The position numbers were made by a program, and so were the translations under genes. The notes beneath the pieces were generated by a model that made no database searches, was not told the DNA's origin, and saw nothing but the letters and a program-made list of their open reading frames with translations. Of a DNA stretch of 64,000 nt, positions 46,385 through 55,906 are shown piece after piece. The stretch comes from Symmachiella macrocystis (lineage in GTDB: Bacteria; Planctomycetota; Planctomycetia; Planctomycetales; Planctomycetaceae), in the NCBI RefSeq assembly GCF_007860075.1, contig NZ_SJPP01000001.1, positions 2,701,490 to 2,765,489 of the forward strand, written 5' to 3'. The stretch's first letter is position 1. Every line of letters starts with the position of its first letter.

Positions 46385-47269
46385 ATGGGCAAGTTTTCTG
46401 GACAGTTCGTACGCTCCCGCTGTCTTGCGGTATTGGCTTGCTTGATCGGAACAGTCGGGATCACTGCTCACGTGCATGCCGCAGAGCCTTCGATCCAACA
46501 GCTACCGGGGCCGGATGGCAAGGCTGCAATCACCTGTGTTGTTTACGAACCACAACCAATTCCAGAGGGCAAAGCGGGCTTGATTGTTCATCTTTACGGA
46601 AGCGGTGGCTCCCATCGTAAGAACGAATACAACATTGGTCGCGAACCGTACGCCACATGTCGAAAGCTATTGGCAGAACGGGGCTACTGGTTGGTTGTGG
46701 CCGATTTGGGCCGGTATCATTGGATGAACGAGAAAGCCTGCACGCAGCTTGATGCGGTGATCGACGCCATGATTACGGACAAAAACATAGACCCAAAGCA
46801 AGTCCATCTATTCGGCACGAGCATGGGGGCTAGTTCCAGCTTGATCTATACCATGCGACGACCAGAGCGTATCAAGTCTGTTGTGGCTGTGTTCCCAATT
46901 ACGGATTTTACGAAATGGCTTGTGGAAAAACCCAATTATCGCGTTCCCGTTGAAAAGGCACATGGAATCACACCCGAGACACGCAACGAAGCTCTGGCTA
47001 AGCTCTCGCCCTTGATGAATGTCGATGCATTTCAAAAAGTGCCCGTGATGCTGCTCCATGGCGACAAAGACAGAGTCGTTCCCACACATCACAGCCGCGA
47101 CTTTGCTGCGGCGCTGCAAAAGAAAGGCTATCCGTTCATCTTCCATGAAGTGCCCGGTGCGACGCACAATGACAAGATTGCACGCACCTACCAGCACGAA
47201 CTCGCTGACTTTTTGACGGAAGGAATCCAACCAGCTGAGCCTGTCAGCACTCCTCAGAAAAAGCAGTAA
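46385..47269 (+). CDS. Secreted alpha/beta hydrolase (esterase/peptidase S9-like)
   Basis: A 294-residue protein with a signal peptide (MGKFSGQFVRSRCLAVLACL, cleavage near AHVHAAE). The hydrolase domain has LIVHLYGSGGSHRKNEYNIG, the nucleophile motif GTSMGASSSLIY (Ser at about 144), the acid in LLHGDKDRVVPTHHS and the catalytic His in VPGATHNDKIA. This fits the prolyl-oligopeptidase/PHB-depolymerase-like group of esterases. The fold is clear; the substrate is not. A Lys/Gln tail ends it. It is transcribed alone, divergent from the sigma gene. Confidence 0.83.
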   Translation: MGKFSGQFVRSRCLAVLACLIGTVGITAHVHAAEPSIQQLPGPDGKAAITCVVYEPQPIPEGKAGLIVHLYGSGGSHRKNEYNIGREPYATCRKLLAERGYWLVVADLGRYHWMNEKACTQLDAVIDAMITDKNIDPKQVHLFGTSMGASSSLIYTMRRPERIKSVVAVFPITDFTKWLVEKPNYRVPVEKAHGITPETRNEALAKLSPLMNVDAFQKVPVMLLHGDKDRVVPTHHSRDFAAALQKKGYPFIFHEVPGATHNDKIARTYQHELADFLTEGIQPAEPVSTPQKKQ

Positions 47270-47541
47270 GCGACATATCCAGTGCAACCTGAGCAACAGC
47301 AGGCCGCTTGGTACACGGAACCCACCAGACTTGCATGGCAAGCTGGTATCGCGACAGGCAGGGTGTCTGCCATTTCGTTGCTGGCGTTATGAACAAGACA
47401 CCATTTTTTGGACTGCGGAATTACACCCGAACATCAGCCACATCATGTCGTACTTCAGAGGGGCCAACATTTTGAAAAATGCCGTCCAAGGCTTTCTTTT
47501 CGTGATTCGAAATTGACTCGTCCCGTCGATAAGCTGCCATT

Positions 47542-48390
47542 ATGCCTATCCCATGGTGTTTAGACCCTCCTCCATTTGGTGAATCCGCACGTATTTCTGG
47601 CTGGCTAGAGAAGCAACTCGCCTTGTGCGATGACGAGGCTTTCGCGCGAGGCTTTGCCGCATCGTGTCCGGTTTCCGGGTTGAGTCCCGATGCCTACTCA
47701 CACCGGATTTTGGATGTCGAAGGAGAAAAACTTTTAGTTGGAATTCGTTTCAAAGGTGGTGAGGTCGCACAACCGTTCGTTGACCTGATTGCGTGGACCG
47801 GTGAGCCGCGCCTTGGCTGGGTTGTTGCCATCAAGGAAGCCTTTGCGCCGTTTGCTCCTAGGGCAGTTCGATTCCGTTGGTCGAAAGAGACCGCCCCGCC
47901 TTGGTTAGGCGAGGTCGACCAATACTTGTTCGCCGGATGGGCCGCTGGAACGTCAGATGCGCGCGTATCGCCCGCTCGTGACTTGGGCTGGTATGACGAG
48001 TTCAGCCAGGCGTTCGACAAATGGCGAACCACTAGTCCCCTCGGACTGGAGGTGTGGCCTTGCGACCTCGATGATTTGAAAAAGTGCCTCAAAGATGGCC
48101 ACATCGTCGTAGCCACTGAGGGTGACAGATTCCTGGGACTAGCCGCCTGCCTATGGCAATCAGAGCGTGCCTTCGAAGGCTGGGTGATCATGGAGGAGTT
48201 CGTTGTCCTTGAAGCCCAAGGGCGTGGTTTGGGGACCGCACTTCAGCGAGGACTCATGCAACGTCTGCCCCCGGGAGATTTAGTGTGGGGCACCATCCAC
48301 GCGGACAACGTCGCGTCTCAGAAGACTGCTGCTCAATGTGGTCGCAGACCTGTTGAGACATGGTGGTTCATTCCCCTCGGCATGCCATAA
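47542..48390 (+). CDS. GNAT-family N-acetyltransferase
   Basis: A 282-residue cytoplasmic protein. The C-terminal half is a GNAT fold: VVATEGDRFLGLAACLWQSE (strands 3-4), then IMEEFVVLEAQGRGLGTALQ, with QGRGLG as the acetyl-CoA pyrophosphate loop, and HADNVASQKTAAQCGRRPVE. The N-terminal half (about 1-150) has no clear family; it may be a degenerate second GNAT domain. The acceptor is unknown. It stands alone, with its stop 126 bases from the end of the large minus-strand gene. Confidence 0.78.
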   Translation: MPIPWCLDPPPFGESARISGWLEKQLALCDDEAFARGFAASCPVSGLSPDAYSHRILDVEGEKLLVGIRFKGGEVAQPFVDLIAWTGEPRLGWVVAIKEAFAPFAPRAVRFRWSKETAPPWLGEVDQYLFAGWAAGTSDARVSPARDLGWYDEFSQAFDKWRTTSPLGLEVWPCDLDDLKKCLKDGHIVVATEGDRFLGLAACLWQSERAFEGWVIMEEFVVLEAQGRGLGTALQRGLMQRLPPGDLVWGTIHADNVASQKTAAQCGRRPVETWWFIPLGMP

Positions 48391-48515
48391 ACCCCTTGGA
48401 AGATGACACCCCGTTTTACAGCCGCGCAGAACGATAGCGCGCGACTTGTCGGCTCAATTCTTTTTGCGAGTTTCCCAGAAAGCCTCTATTCGCTTTATCG
48501 GTATCAACCCGCGTG

Positions 48516-51500
48516 CTAATCGCCGGTTGTTGGTGACACCGCCGCATGATACCGGTCTGTTCCGATCGTGCCGACAAGAGATTCGACGTAGTCCGGCGAA
48601 CTAACGGTTTCGAGTTGCTGTTGGGCAAACTCTGCTCGTTTCGCAAGCTCCATCACGCTGACGACTCCGGCACTTCGCTGCTTTGTTAAGAAGTCATTGA
48701 CGTAATTGACATGCCCAGACCAAAGCTTGACATCCCGTTGTTGACGAGCCTCAAGCCGGTCCTGGTACCAAGAGCTTTGTAACAATGATTCACGCGTGAA
48801 CATGCTTCTGAAATCCGGATGACTTTCCGTCATCCCTTCGTATTCGCCGTTGGCCATGATCAACAGTAACGCACGTAGCGGCGGGCAGGCATCGTCGATC
48901 GAACCGTCGTCGAGATATTGCTGTGCGACTCGGCGTTGCGCATCAACGATATAGAGCACACCGTCGGCGAATGCGTCGACGTCTTGTCGTTCCGGTTGCA
49001 GGATCAATTCATCGAATAGCTTATTGGGAGAATCAAACACACGCCCAAAAAAGTGCCGAACAAAGCTATTCGTAATGCGGTATCCGAGTCTGTGAGCAGG
49101 AATCGTCGTTCCGTTGTGCTCGAAGTCTTGCACCGGTTCCAGATAACCATGTTCAAGCAGATAGTCGGTTTCCCGTTCGTCGGGTGTCATGCGCGACCAA
49201 ACTTCCGGAATCAGCAAACTAATGTCGTGATCCACCCGAATGTTCGGGCCAATATGGCCAGCAGCCGTCGAGAATCCGGGCAGTTCGGTCAGAATGAAAC
49301 TCACCAAAGCCGCATTCAGATCTGCCGTCATTCGCAAGGAGTTGAACGGTCCTTTGGTGAGGGCCCCTTCGCTACCAAATCCTGTTGTCGAGGGACTGCG
49401 ACCGGTGAGCGAGGTGATCAAATCCATGAACAACTCGGGGATTTCTTGATAGTGAATGGGATTGTAGACAGCTAGACCGCGGATCCCATTGCTTGGATCG
49501 GGGGGATTGTTGCGTCTTCCAATCAAGACCGCGCCGACCGGTAACTGAATCGGGGCCTCAACAGGCAAGGCGCGGGACAGACGCGTTCCCATTTCAGAGA
49601 CATAGCGCGTCATCGGCTGGACCAAATCAGGTCTGACTTGAAGATACCGTGGATTCTTGGTCGGTCTCCCGTCGACCTGCCGTGGGTTTGCCGAACAGAC
49701 AACGTAGCCTGACTGGTGCTCCAGTACATCGTTCAATATTTTCTGCATCGGAGCGCTGAATGCATCGAAATCAACCACATACTTTGCCATTTCGGCGACC
49801 TGTTCATGACTGAGCGGCTCAAAGTTCGAAATGAAGTTGTCGCTTTGAGACAAGTCGTACTCAGCTTGCTTATCAAGCCCGCGATGAATGGCATCATCAG
49901 GTCGTTGGAAGAAACGATACTCGCAGTTCTGCACAAATTTGTAGCTGGACTTGGGGACACCTCGAGGCGGATTACTCAGCCGATTGGCTGGCACCACAAT
50001 GGATGAAGTAATATCGTCCTCAACCTGGATTTTTTCGGAGGCAATGAAATCTTGGCGGACTTTGAACGTCCTCCACGTGTGATCATTGGCGAAGCCCACT
50101 TTGAGGTAAGTTCCCACAAGCGGTCGATCCCGGTATTTGAGTTCGTGGCCAGGTTCGCCGTTAATCACATCGACGTTGAAATGATCAATCCAATTGCTAC
50201 CCCACTCTTGACGATAAAATCGCTTGATCATAAATACAATCGCAAATACATGACTGGGAATTGTATTCAACCAGGCATTGTATTCATCGCTATATTCAGG
50301 AGACGGCGTGAACAGTTTGATGACACTGCCCAGCGACCTCAGCGGGCTGAGAACGCGTCGCGACGGTTGTTGAGAATGATCCGAAGCAACTTTCCATCGA
50401 TCCTGGTAGTCACGTTCAAAAATGTCATTGACGAGCTGCATGTCATGCTCATAGTCGACCACAAACAAGGGACCAAAATGCATGTAGTCCCGAATCGACT
50501 TGCTGATTTCACTCTTGCCGCCGCCGCTGACAGTGCATGGTTTGTGACATAAGACCCCTTCGCCGACGGTACCAACCAGTCGCCACGTGGGGGCCATCGG
50601 GTGTTTTTCCATTCGCAACTGATAGCCGGACGGACCCATATAGACTTTTCCCGGCAAGAGGGGAATCGCCTGTTCAACCTCGTTGTGAGTCCAGACAATC
50701 TTTTGGCTATTGATGTCTGCGCGGGCGTCTTCGCGCACATAGATCAGGTCCGGGTATTCGCGGTCTTGTCCGTACCCTTCAGGGAAGACATTGATGCATG
50801 TGCCGTAATCGGCGACAACGTCGGCAAAGGTCCTGCCGTTATAACGGGAACTGTTGAACTGGAATTCGTCGCCAAGATTGTAGCTGGCAAACGCGATTGC
50901 GCCTCCCGCGTGTTCTTCCTCGTAATTTCCAGACAGATTGGCCGCGTAACTAATCTGTGTTTTGACTTCTTTCTTGCAGTATCCAAAATAATTATCGGAG
51001 ATGACGGTTACGATCACCCCAGATTCATCACGGCAAGTCAGCTTAAAGGGTTGTCCTCCGTTATAAAGTTCTTGCTCATCCTTCCAACACATTTCGTCTC
51101 GTCGCTGCCGCTCCGTGGCTTCACTGTAGGGGGGCAGGCCAAGCTCTTTTTTGGTCAATTGCTCCAAGTGCGGTGCAAGGATTACGGCTCCCGTATGGCC
51201 GGTCCAATGTTCGACATCGAGACCGGCATCGTTTTGCGGGACTTGGGGATCACCGGCATTTCCGAAAATTGATTCTACAAAATCCAGATTGCTGACAAGC
51301 GTCCCGGGTACAAAAAACCGGACTTCCATCGATTTTACGGGAGTGACCGACTGAACTTCGGGGCAGACGATGGGCCGCAACAACAAGGAGACAAAGCAGT
51401 GTGCTTGCTCTTCCTGGTTGGACGTGTAGGGAAGTCGCGTTAAGTCTTGCGGAGGCAAAAGCGCACGTCTTAATAGTTCGGCAGCCACATGTTTGGGGAC

Positions 51501-52010
51501 GGCCCGTTTTTCCAAAGGAATGGGAAGTCCGCCCTCAGCGACGTGAAAGGTCCCTTTGGTCGTACGTCGATCGTGTCGCGGATTGTGCAGCACACCATTT
51601 CGCACACGATACGACTGCACGATTTCGGTTTGGAATTCGTCGCCCCCAGCGGGAAGTGACAACTCGCGGGCCATGCCGTGGCGGTCGATGACGAAAGTAT
51701 TTGCCGGCAGTTGAAGCGGTTGCTGGAGATTCAAATCGTCAAAATATTGAGCGAGAAACGATTCGATTCGAGTATCGACGGGACAACGATAATCCGATAG
51801 TAACTGCGATTGGGATTGGAGTTTGTCCAACAGCCCATGCGTCAATTGGATGAAATTGTCGTCACGATACGCTTTGGCAGGTGGCAGTCCATGCGCGATC
51901 AGTTGGAGGTTGATATAGTCGAGTAAACGGTCCTGACGTGAGTTCTTGACGTTTTCGTCAAACCCCTCGTTGACTCCCAGAGAATCGTGGAGAAATGAAG
52001 ATCGATGCAA
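48516..52010 (-). CDS. Large conserved protein, possibly PPi-dependent phosphoenolpyruvate carboxykinase
   Basis: A 1,164-residue soluble protein with no signal or membrane segment. From memory, its length and the block CTVSGGGKSEISKS (about residue 500) fit the PPi-type PEP carboxykinases described in Entamoeba and Propionibacterium, which are about 1,100-1,200 residues and only distantly like GTP or ATP enzymes. Those enzymes interconvert oxaloacetate plus pyrophosphate with PEP plus phosphate. Other conserved-looking blocks are HAGGAIAFASYNLGDEF, EYPDLIYVREDARADINS and GSEGALTKGPFNSLRMTADL. No ATP-type P-loop is evident. No neighbour supports the role. If the call is wrong, it is an unknown protein of the same family. 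Confidence 0.5.
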   Translation of the reverse strand: MHRSSFLHDSLGVNEGFDENVKNSRQDRLLDYINLQLIAHGLPPAKAYRDDNFIQLTHGLLDKLQSQSQLLSDYRCPVDTRIESFLAQYFDDLNLQQPLQLPANTFVIDRHGMARELSLPAGGDEFQTEIVQSYRVRNGVLHNPRHDRRTTKGTFHVAEGGLPIPLEKRAVPKHVAAELLRRALLPPQDLTRLPYTSNQEEQAHCFVSLLLRPIVCPEVQSVTPVKSMEVRFFVPGTLVSNLDFVESIFGNAGDPQVPQNDAGLDVEHWTGHTGAVILAPHLEQLTKKELGLPPYSEATERQRRDEMCWKDEQELYNGGQPFKLTCRDESGVIVTVISDNYFGYCKKEVKTQISYAANLSGNYEEEHAGGAIAFASYNLGDEFQFNSSRYNGRTFADVVADYGTCINVFPEGYGQDREYPDLIYVREDARADINSQKIVWTHNEVEQAIPLLPGKVYMGPSGYQLRMEKHPMAPTWRLVGTVGEGVLCHKPCTVSGGGKSEISKSIRDYMHFGPLFVVDYEHDMQLVNDIFERDYQDRWKVASDHSQQPSRRVLSPLRSLGSVIKLFTPSPEYSDEYNAWLNTIPSHVFAIVFMIKRFYRQEWGSNWIDHFNVDVINGEPGHELKYRDRPLVGTYLKVGFANDHTWRTFKVRQDFIASEKIQVEDDITSSIVVPANRLSNPPRGVPKSSYKFVQNCEYRFFQRPDDAIHRGLDKQAEYDLSQSDNFISNFEPLSHEQVAEMAKYVVDFDAFSAPMQKILNDVLEHQSGYVVCSANPRQVDGRPTKNPRYLQVRPDLVQPMTRYVSEMGTRLSRALPVEAPIQLPVGAVLIGRRNNPPDPSNGIRGLAVYNPIHYQEIPELFMDLITSLTGRSPSTTGFGSEGALTKGPFNSLRMTADLNAALVSFILTELPGFSTAAGHIGPNIRVDHDISLLIPEVWSRMTPDERETDYLLEHGYLEPVQDFEHNGTTIPAHRLGYRITNSFVRHFFGRVFDSPNKLFDELILQPERQDVDAFADGVLYIVDAQRRVAQQYLDDGSIDDACPPLRALLLIMANGEYEGMTESHPDFRSMFTRESLLQSSWYQDRLEARQQRDVKLWSGHVNYVNDFLTKQRSAGVVSVMELAKRAEFAQQQLETVSSPDYVESLVGTIGTDRYHAAVSPTTGD

Positions 52011-52342
52011 TGTTTTTGTATCCAGATAGCGAATTAATGTTCTGTGGCAGAGTGCCCAAGAAAGCAGCCCCGTGTGCCAGAAAAGTTAGCAGCGTTGATG
52101 GGGGACTGGGCTGCATGCCACTTAAGCGGGCTGGAAGCTTCTGTATGCGAATCCTATTCCGAAGCTGGTGAATCTCTGATGCAACGGCATTGTTGAGATT
52201 CCCAGGGGGGCAGGTCAAGGCGCGCACGGAATTCGTTGGAGTTGAAGAGTGGGACGCTAGTGAGATGTCACAGCCCGTTGCTGACTTTCAATGGTGCCAT
52301 TCAATCAACCCACCCAGCCGTTCGGGGCAAGTCGTCTGTGGA
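52011..52342. other. Gene-free stretch
   Basis: About 330 bases between the start of the large protein gene and the end of nrfA, which reads toward it. The promoter of the large gene should be near 52011-52110. A minus-strand frame at 52288-52590 is a shadow of nrfA. No hairpin is clear. Confidence 0.35.
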
Positions 52343-53893
52343 TTAGTTCGACTCTTCCGGGGGCGATGACGTTTTCGCGGCGGTTCCCAGTTTAAATGCC
52401 AAGCCCTGTGCCTGTCGGCTGTAATCAATCGATTCGCCGAGGATGCGCATCGCTTCTTGATCCGCATGAAAGCCTTTCGAGTTTTCGCTGGCAACAAAAT
52501 CCAGCCGCCACATCGCTTTACGTTGCAGGTCGCGAATCGGTTTGAGTTGCTCCTCGGTTGCACCCGCTTTTTGTGCAGCGACGATGGCATCGAGCATGTC
52601 GGTCATCGCTGCGGCTGCACGGTCGACTTGCGACATCGTGCGTGCTTGAATTCCATCGACGCGAGCCAGTAATTCCTTTTCTGGAACGTTGTGACACGTC
52701 TGGCAGGCGCGGTTGATGTTGAGCATGGGGCTGCGGACCCAGTGGCTGCTGAATTTGGTCGCCCCCTGTTTCTCGAAAGGCATGTGACAGTCGCTGCAAC
52801 TCACACCGGCCCGCGCGTGGATGCCTTGACTCCACAATTCAAATTCCGGGTGCTGGGCTTTGTAGACCTTGGTGCCGGTTTCCTTGTGCACGTAGTCAAA
52901 AAACTTGCCCCCCTCGGGGAATTCGGTCTCATCCCACTCTTGTTCGAGGTCTTCCATTTTCAGGCCGTTGCCCCAGGGAAACGTCAACGTCATCTTGTTC
53001 GCACAGTAGTACTCTACGTGGCATTGGCCGCAGACAAACGATCGCATTTCTTGTCGTGAAGCATCGACGTTGGGATTGTAGGGCGTTTTGGAGTTCGACT
53101 TTCGCCATTGGGCGATACTCGGAAGATGAGGCACCGGATCATCGCTCTCGGCAAGTTTTGCAATGCCTTCGAGAAATCCAGGCCGAGTGACGCGAATCTG
53201 CATGGTGCTGGGATCGTGACAATCCACACAGGAGACCGGATGGGCATGGCCCATGTGGGGATCGCCTTTGTCGTCAGCTGTGGGGATGCCATCGGGTGTT
53301 TTGAGCAGTTCGGCAAAGACATCCTCGTAATTCATCCGGCTCACGGCTTTGAACCCGGCCTGGACTGCCTCTTGGTCAAACGATTCGGCCAGACGCTCTG
53401 GCGTAGCCTCCACTCCTTGTTCTTCTAACCCGATGCGGCGATAGGTCGGAATGATTGAGGCATGGCAATGCAAGCAGGCGCCGGCCTGTTGAAAGTCGGT
53501 GACACGCTTCGTGACTTCTTGATCATGCAGCATGAACGCGTGGCCGCGCGCTTCGCGGTAATCGACACTGAAGGCATACCCCGCAAACAATCGCTTCAGC
53601 CACGGGTATTGTTTTAATTTGCTGGGCGGCAACGCATTGCTGCCGCCGTAATCTGTTCGCTCGGAATCGGCCGTACGCAGATATGTTTCGTACTGGAGCG
53701 GGTGATTCAAGCCCCACGGTTCGGGATCGGTACTGATCTCCGTGACGTCGACGATTTTCACCGTCGGCGTGCGGGCTTCTTGCTTGCGTTCGATGATACT
53801 GACCAGCAGCGCCACGACTCCAAACGAGGTGACGGCCACCAGCAGTGTGAGTAAGACCAGCCAGCGAAAGCGGATATGATCAGTGATTGCCAT
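52343..53893 (-). CDS. nrfA: Ammonia-forming cytochrome c nitrite reductase, CxxCH variant
   Basis: A 516-residue pentaheme cytochrome c that reduces nitrite to ammonium with six electrons. An uncleaved N-terminal anchor lies at about 11-35. Five heme sites are seen: CLHCH (Cys 140), [22 protein letters not shown] and [19 protein letters not shown] before the first site and [20 protein letters not shown] between the third and fourth match NrfA closely. The first site holds the catalytic heme, which in E. coli has Lys (CWSCK); here it is His. CxxCH enzymes are known in some lineages. The gene follows nrfH by 14 bases. Confidence 0.93.
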   Translation of the reverse strand: MAITDHIRFRWLVLLTLLVAVTSFGVVALLVSIIERKQEARTPTVKIVDVTEISTDPEPWGLNHPLQYETYLRTADSERTDYGGSNALPPSKLKQYPWLKRLFAGYAFSVDYREARGHAFMLHDQEVTKRVTDFQQAGACLHCHASIIPTYRRIGLEEQGVEATPERLAESFDQEAVQAGFKAVSRMNYEDVFAELLKTPDGIPTADDKGDPHMGHAHPVSCVDCHDPSTMQIRVTRPGFLEGIAKLAESDDPVPHLPSIAQWRKSNSKTPYNPNVDASRQEMRSFVCGQCHVEYYCANKMTLTFPWGNGLKMEDLEQEWDETEFPEGGKFFDYVHKETGTKVYKAQHPEFELWSQGIHARAGVSCSDCHMPFEKQGATKFSSHWVRSPMLNINRACQTCHNVPEKELLARVDGIQARTMSQVDRAAAAMTDMLDAIVAAQKAGATEEQLKPIRDLQRKAMWRLDFVASENSKGFHADQEAMRILGESIDYSRQAQGLAFKLGTAAKTSSPPEESN

Positions 53894-53907
53894 AGTTCAT
53901 GGGCCTG

Positions 53908-54486
53908 TTAGTGGGATTCAGAGGAAGCCGATTCGCGTTGACTGCCGGTTGAATACGGCCGAAATGCATGGCCGACGTCCGCATGGCAGTGGACACAGGA
54001 GAGCGATTCGCCCCCCGCGGCCTGTGGTTGCAGGGCATGCACGAAGTCGCCGTGACAGCTTATGCAGGCATCCTGCGTGACTTTTTGGTTGCGGGGCTTG
54101 GTTTGGATCGGGTCGTGATAGTCGTGGAGCGTGAATGCCACGGAGTGGAAAAACCCATTGTCTGCTTTTGTGATCAAGTTGCCGGGAAATTCGTGCGGCA
54201 AATGGCAATCGTTGCAGACGGCGACGTGATGATGGCTGCTCTTTTGCCAGGAATCAAAATGGTCTTGCATCACGTGGCAGTTGGCACACGATTGGGGATT
54301 GTTACTAAAGTAACTGGCTCCCTTGCCGTATCCGAACGTGAATGTGCCGACCCCCGAAAGAAATCCCAGACCAATGATAAACAGCACAGCCAAGATGAAC
54401 GCGGTTCGTTTTCGGGCAGGCTGAGGCGTCTTCCCCTGGGGAGAGGCTGCGGAATCTTCTAATTCAGCTTTATCGGGTTTGGCCAT
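53908..54486 (-). CDS. nrfH: NrfH-type tetraheme cytochrome c (quinol dehydrogenase subunit)
   Basis: A 192-residue NapC/NirT-family cytochrome that takes electrons from the menaquinol pool and passes them to NrfA. A charged N-terminus (1-26) is followed by one membrane helix (about 27-50) and then four CxxCH sites: CANCHVM, CNDCHLP, CISCH and CVHCH. ANCHVMQDHFDSWQKSSHHH near the first heme is the expected heme-ligand region of NrfH. It lies directly upstream of nrfA. It is slightly longer than usual because of the N-terminal extension and the Ser-rich tail. Confidence 0.93.
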   Translation of the reverse strand: MAKPDKAELEDSAASPQGKTPQPARKRTAFILAVLFIIGLGFLSGVGTFTFGYGKGASYFSNNPQSCANCHVMQDHFDSWQKSSHHHVAVCNDCHLPHEFPGNLITKADNGFFHSVAFTLHDYHDPIQTKPRNQKVTQDACISCHGDFVHALQPQAAGGESLSCVHCHADVGHAFRPYSTGSQRESASSESH

Positions 54487-54829
54487 TGTTATTGCGGTCC
54501 AAGACGATGGCGGACCTAATCAGATGGGGCCTAGGAAAAACAATCGACAATCTTTACAAAAGACGGACCACAAACGTCGGCAAAAGTTGATCGCCCCTAA
54601 GACAATGGGACGATACTTGAGCGGCGAACTACGCCGGAATTGCTTCTGCAGAACATTCGAATGATCGAGAAATGTCCTTGTGTTTTACCTTGCAGTCGCC
54701 TCTCAGACAACGCAGATTCTCCGAAAACAACTCAATAAAAAATAAAGAGGCTTCCCCACCTGTGCCTGCTTTTGATCCACGGACTAACCTTGGTGCTTTG
54801 TGCACCAGTTTTTCTCGCACCGAGGAGAA
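54487..54829. other. Intergenic region between the ectoine operon and nrfHA
   Basis: About 340 bases after the last gene of the ectoine operon and before nrfH, both on the minus strand. The nrfH promoter should lie here. I see an AT-rich run near 54730-54750 but no perfect terminator hairpin, so read-through from the ectoine operon cannot be excluded. Confidence 0.4.
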
Positions 54830-55906
54830 CTATTGAGCGCGCTTTGCTTCGGCGGATTTTATGGCCCGGATGAGTTCGTCGAGCAGTCGCTGACCTTCGG
54901 GGCCGGCTAACTCGACAAACTGTTGTCGGACTGACTGGCTGGCGTCGCGAAATGCCTCGCGTTGCTCCGCGGTTAAGTCGGGTACGATGTTCAGCCCGGG
55001 CTTGTTCTCTTGGATCAATTTCAACCGGTCGCGGTTAAATTCGCGTTGGACTTCTAGAATATAGCCGTTCAATTCATCGACGGTTTCCAGCACCAGTTCC
55101 TGTTGCTCTGATGGCAAGCCTTGGAAAAATTCCAGGTTGGTGACGGAGGTCGTAATGAACGGTGATTGCTTAGCGAAGATCATCCAGTCGGTCACTTCGT
55201 AAAAGCTCATTTCCTGGATCGCAAACACCGGATTTTCCTGGCCGTCAATCATGTTCAACTGCAAAGCGGAATAGACTTCCGAATAGGGCAGGGGGGTCGG
55301 GCTGGCCCCATAAGCGGCGTAGGCGGCCAACAGCAAAGGCGAGGTCATTACCCGCATCTTCACACCGCTAAAATCTTCCGGAGTACGGATTGCTTTTTTT
55401 GTGGTCCACACCTGCCAACCTTCGGAATAGATTGATAACAACTTCAGTCGTTTGCGGGCATACAGTTCATCGAATGTGCGTCGCAACTCCGGATTGTCGT
55501 TGAGCACTTGGTTGTTGATTTCCTCGTCATCGGAAAACACAAAGTGCAACAGGAACACCTGCACTTCGGGGATCAGTTTTCCGAGATGACCCGGGGAGGC
55601 CATGGCGAATTGGATGACGCCCATGTCGACCAGCTCTGTAATCTGATCCGACGTACCGAGCGTGCCGTAAGGATAGATCGTGACTTCAATCGCGCCTTGG
55701 GAGCGCGACTCGATCAATTCCTTGAATTTGAGCGCATATTCATGCTGGACGCTGCCAATCGTTTCTTCGATGGCAAATCGCCATTGAATCGGTCCAGGTG
55801 ATTTCTGCGCGACAGGCCGGCCGCATGAGCAGAGTAGTGCCACGCACGGCAAGATCGCCAATAGCCAGCGGACGCGGATCAATTTTGCTTGAGACATGTT
55901 CATCAT
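54830..55906 (-). CDS. dctP: TRAP transporter substrate-binding lipoprotein, DctP type (probably for ectoine)
   Basis: A 358-residue extracytoplasmic binding protein. The signal MMNMSQAKLIRVRWLLAILP ends in LLCSCG, a lipobox, so it is a lipoprotein. DctP marks are FAIEETIGSVQHEYALKFKE, the conserved Arg in GVKMRVMTSPLLLAAYAAYG and LQLNMIDGQENPVFAIQEMS. It binds the solute and delivers it to DctQM. The position in the ectoine operon points to ectoine or hydroxyectoine, as for TeaA and UehA, but a carboxylate ligand is possible. Its start overlaps the stop of the DctM gene by 4 bases. Confidence 0.87.
   Translation of the reverse strand: MMNMSQAKLIRVRWLLAILPCVALLCSCGRPVAQKSPGPIQWRFAIEETIGSVQHEYALKFKELIESRSQGAIEVTIYPYGTLGTSDQITELVDMGVIQFAMASPGHLGKLIPEVQVFLLHFVFSDDEEINNQVLNDNPELRRTFDELYARKRLKLLSIYSEGWQVWTTKKAIRTPEDFSGVKMRVMTSPLLLAAYAAYGASPTPLPYSEVYSALQLNMIDGQENPVFAIQEMSFYEVTDWMIFAKQSPFITTSVTNLEFFQGLPSEQQELVLETVDELNGYILEVQREFNRDRLKLIQENKPGLNIVPDLTAEQREAFRDASQSVRQQFVELAGPEGQRLLDELIRAIKSAEAKRAQ

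Noticed and set aside
52691-53059. Plus-strand open frames antisense to nrfA
   Set aside because: They overlap the heme-binding gene, whose five CxxCH sites are decisive, and they have no motif of their own.
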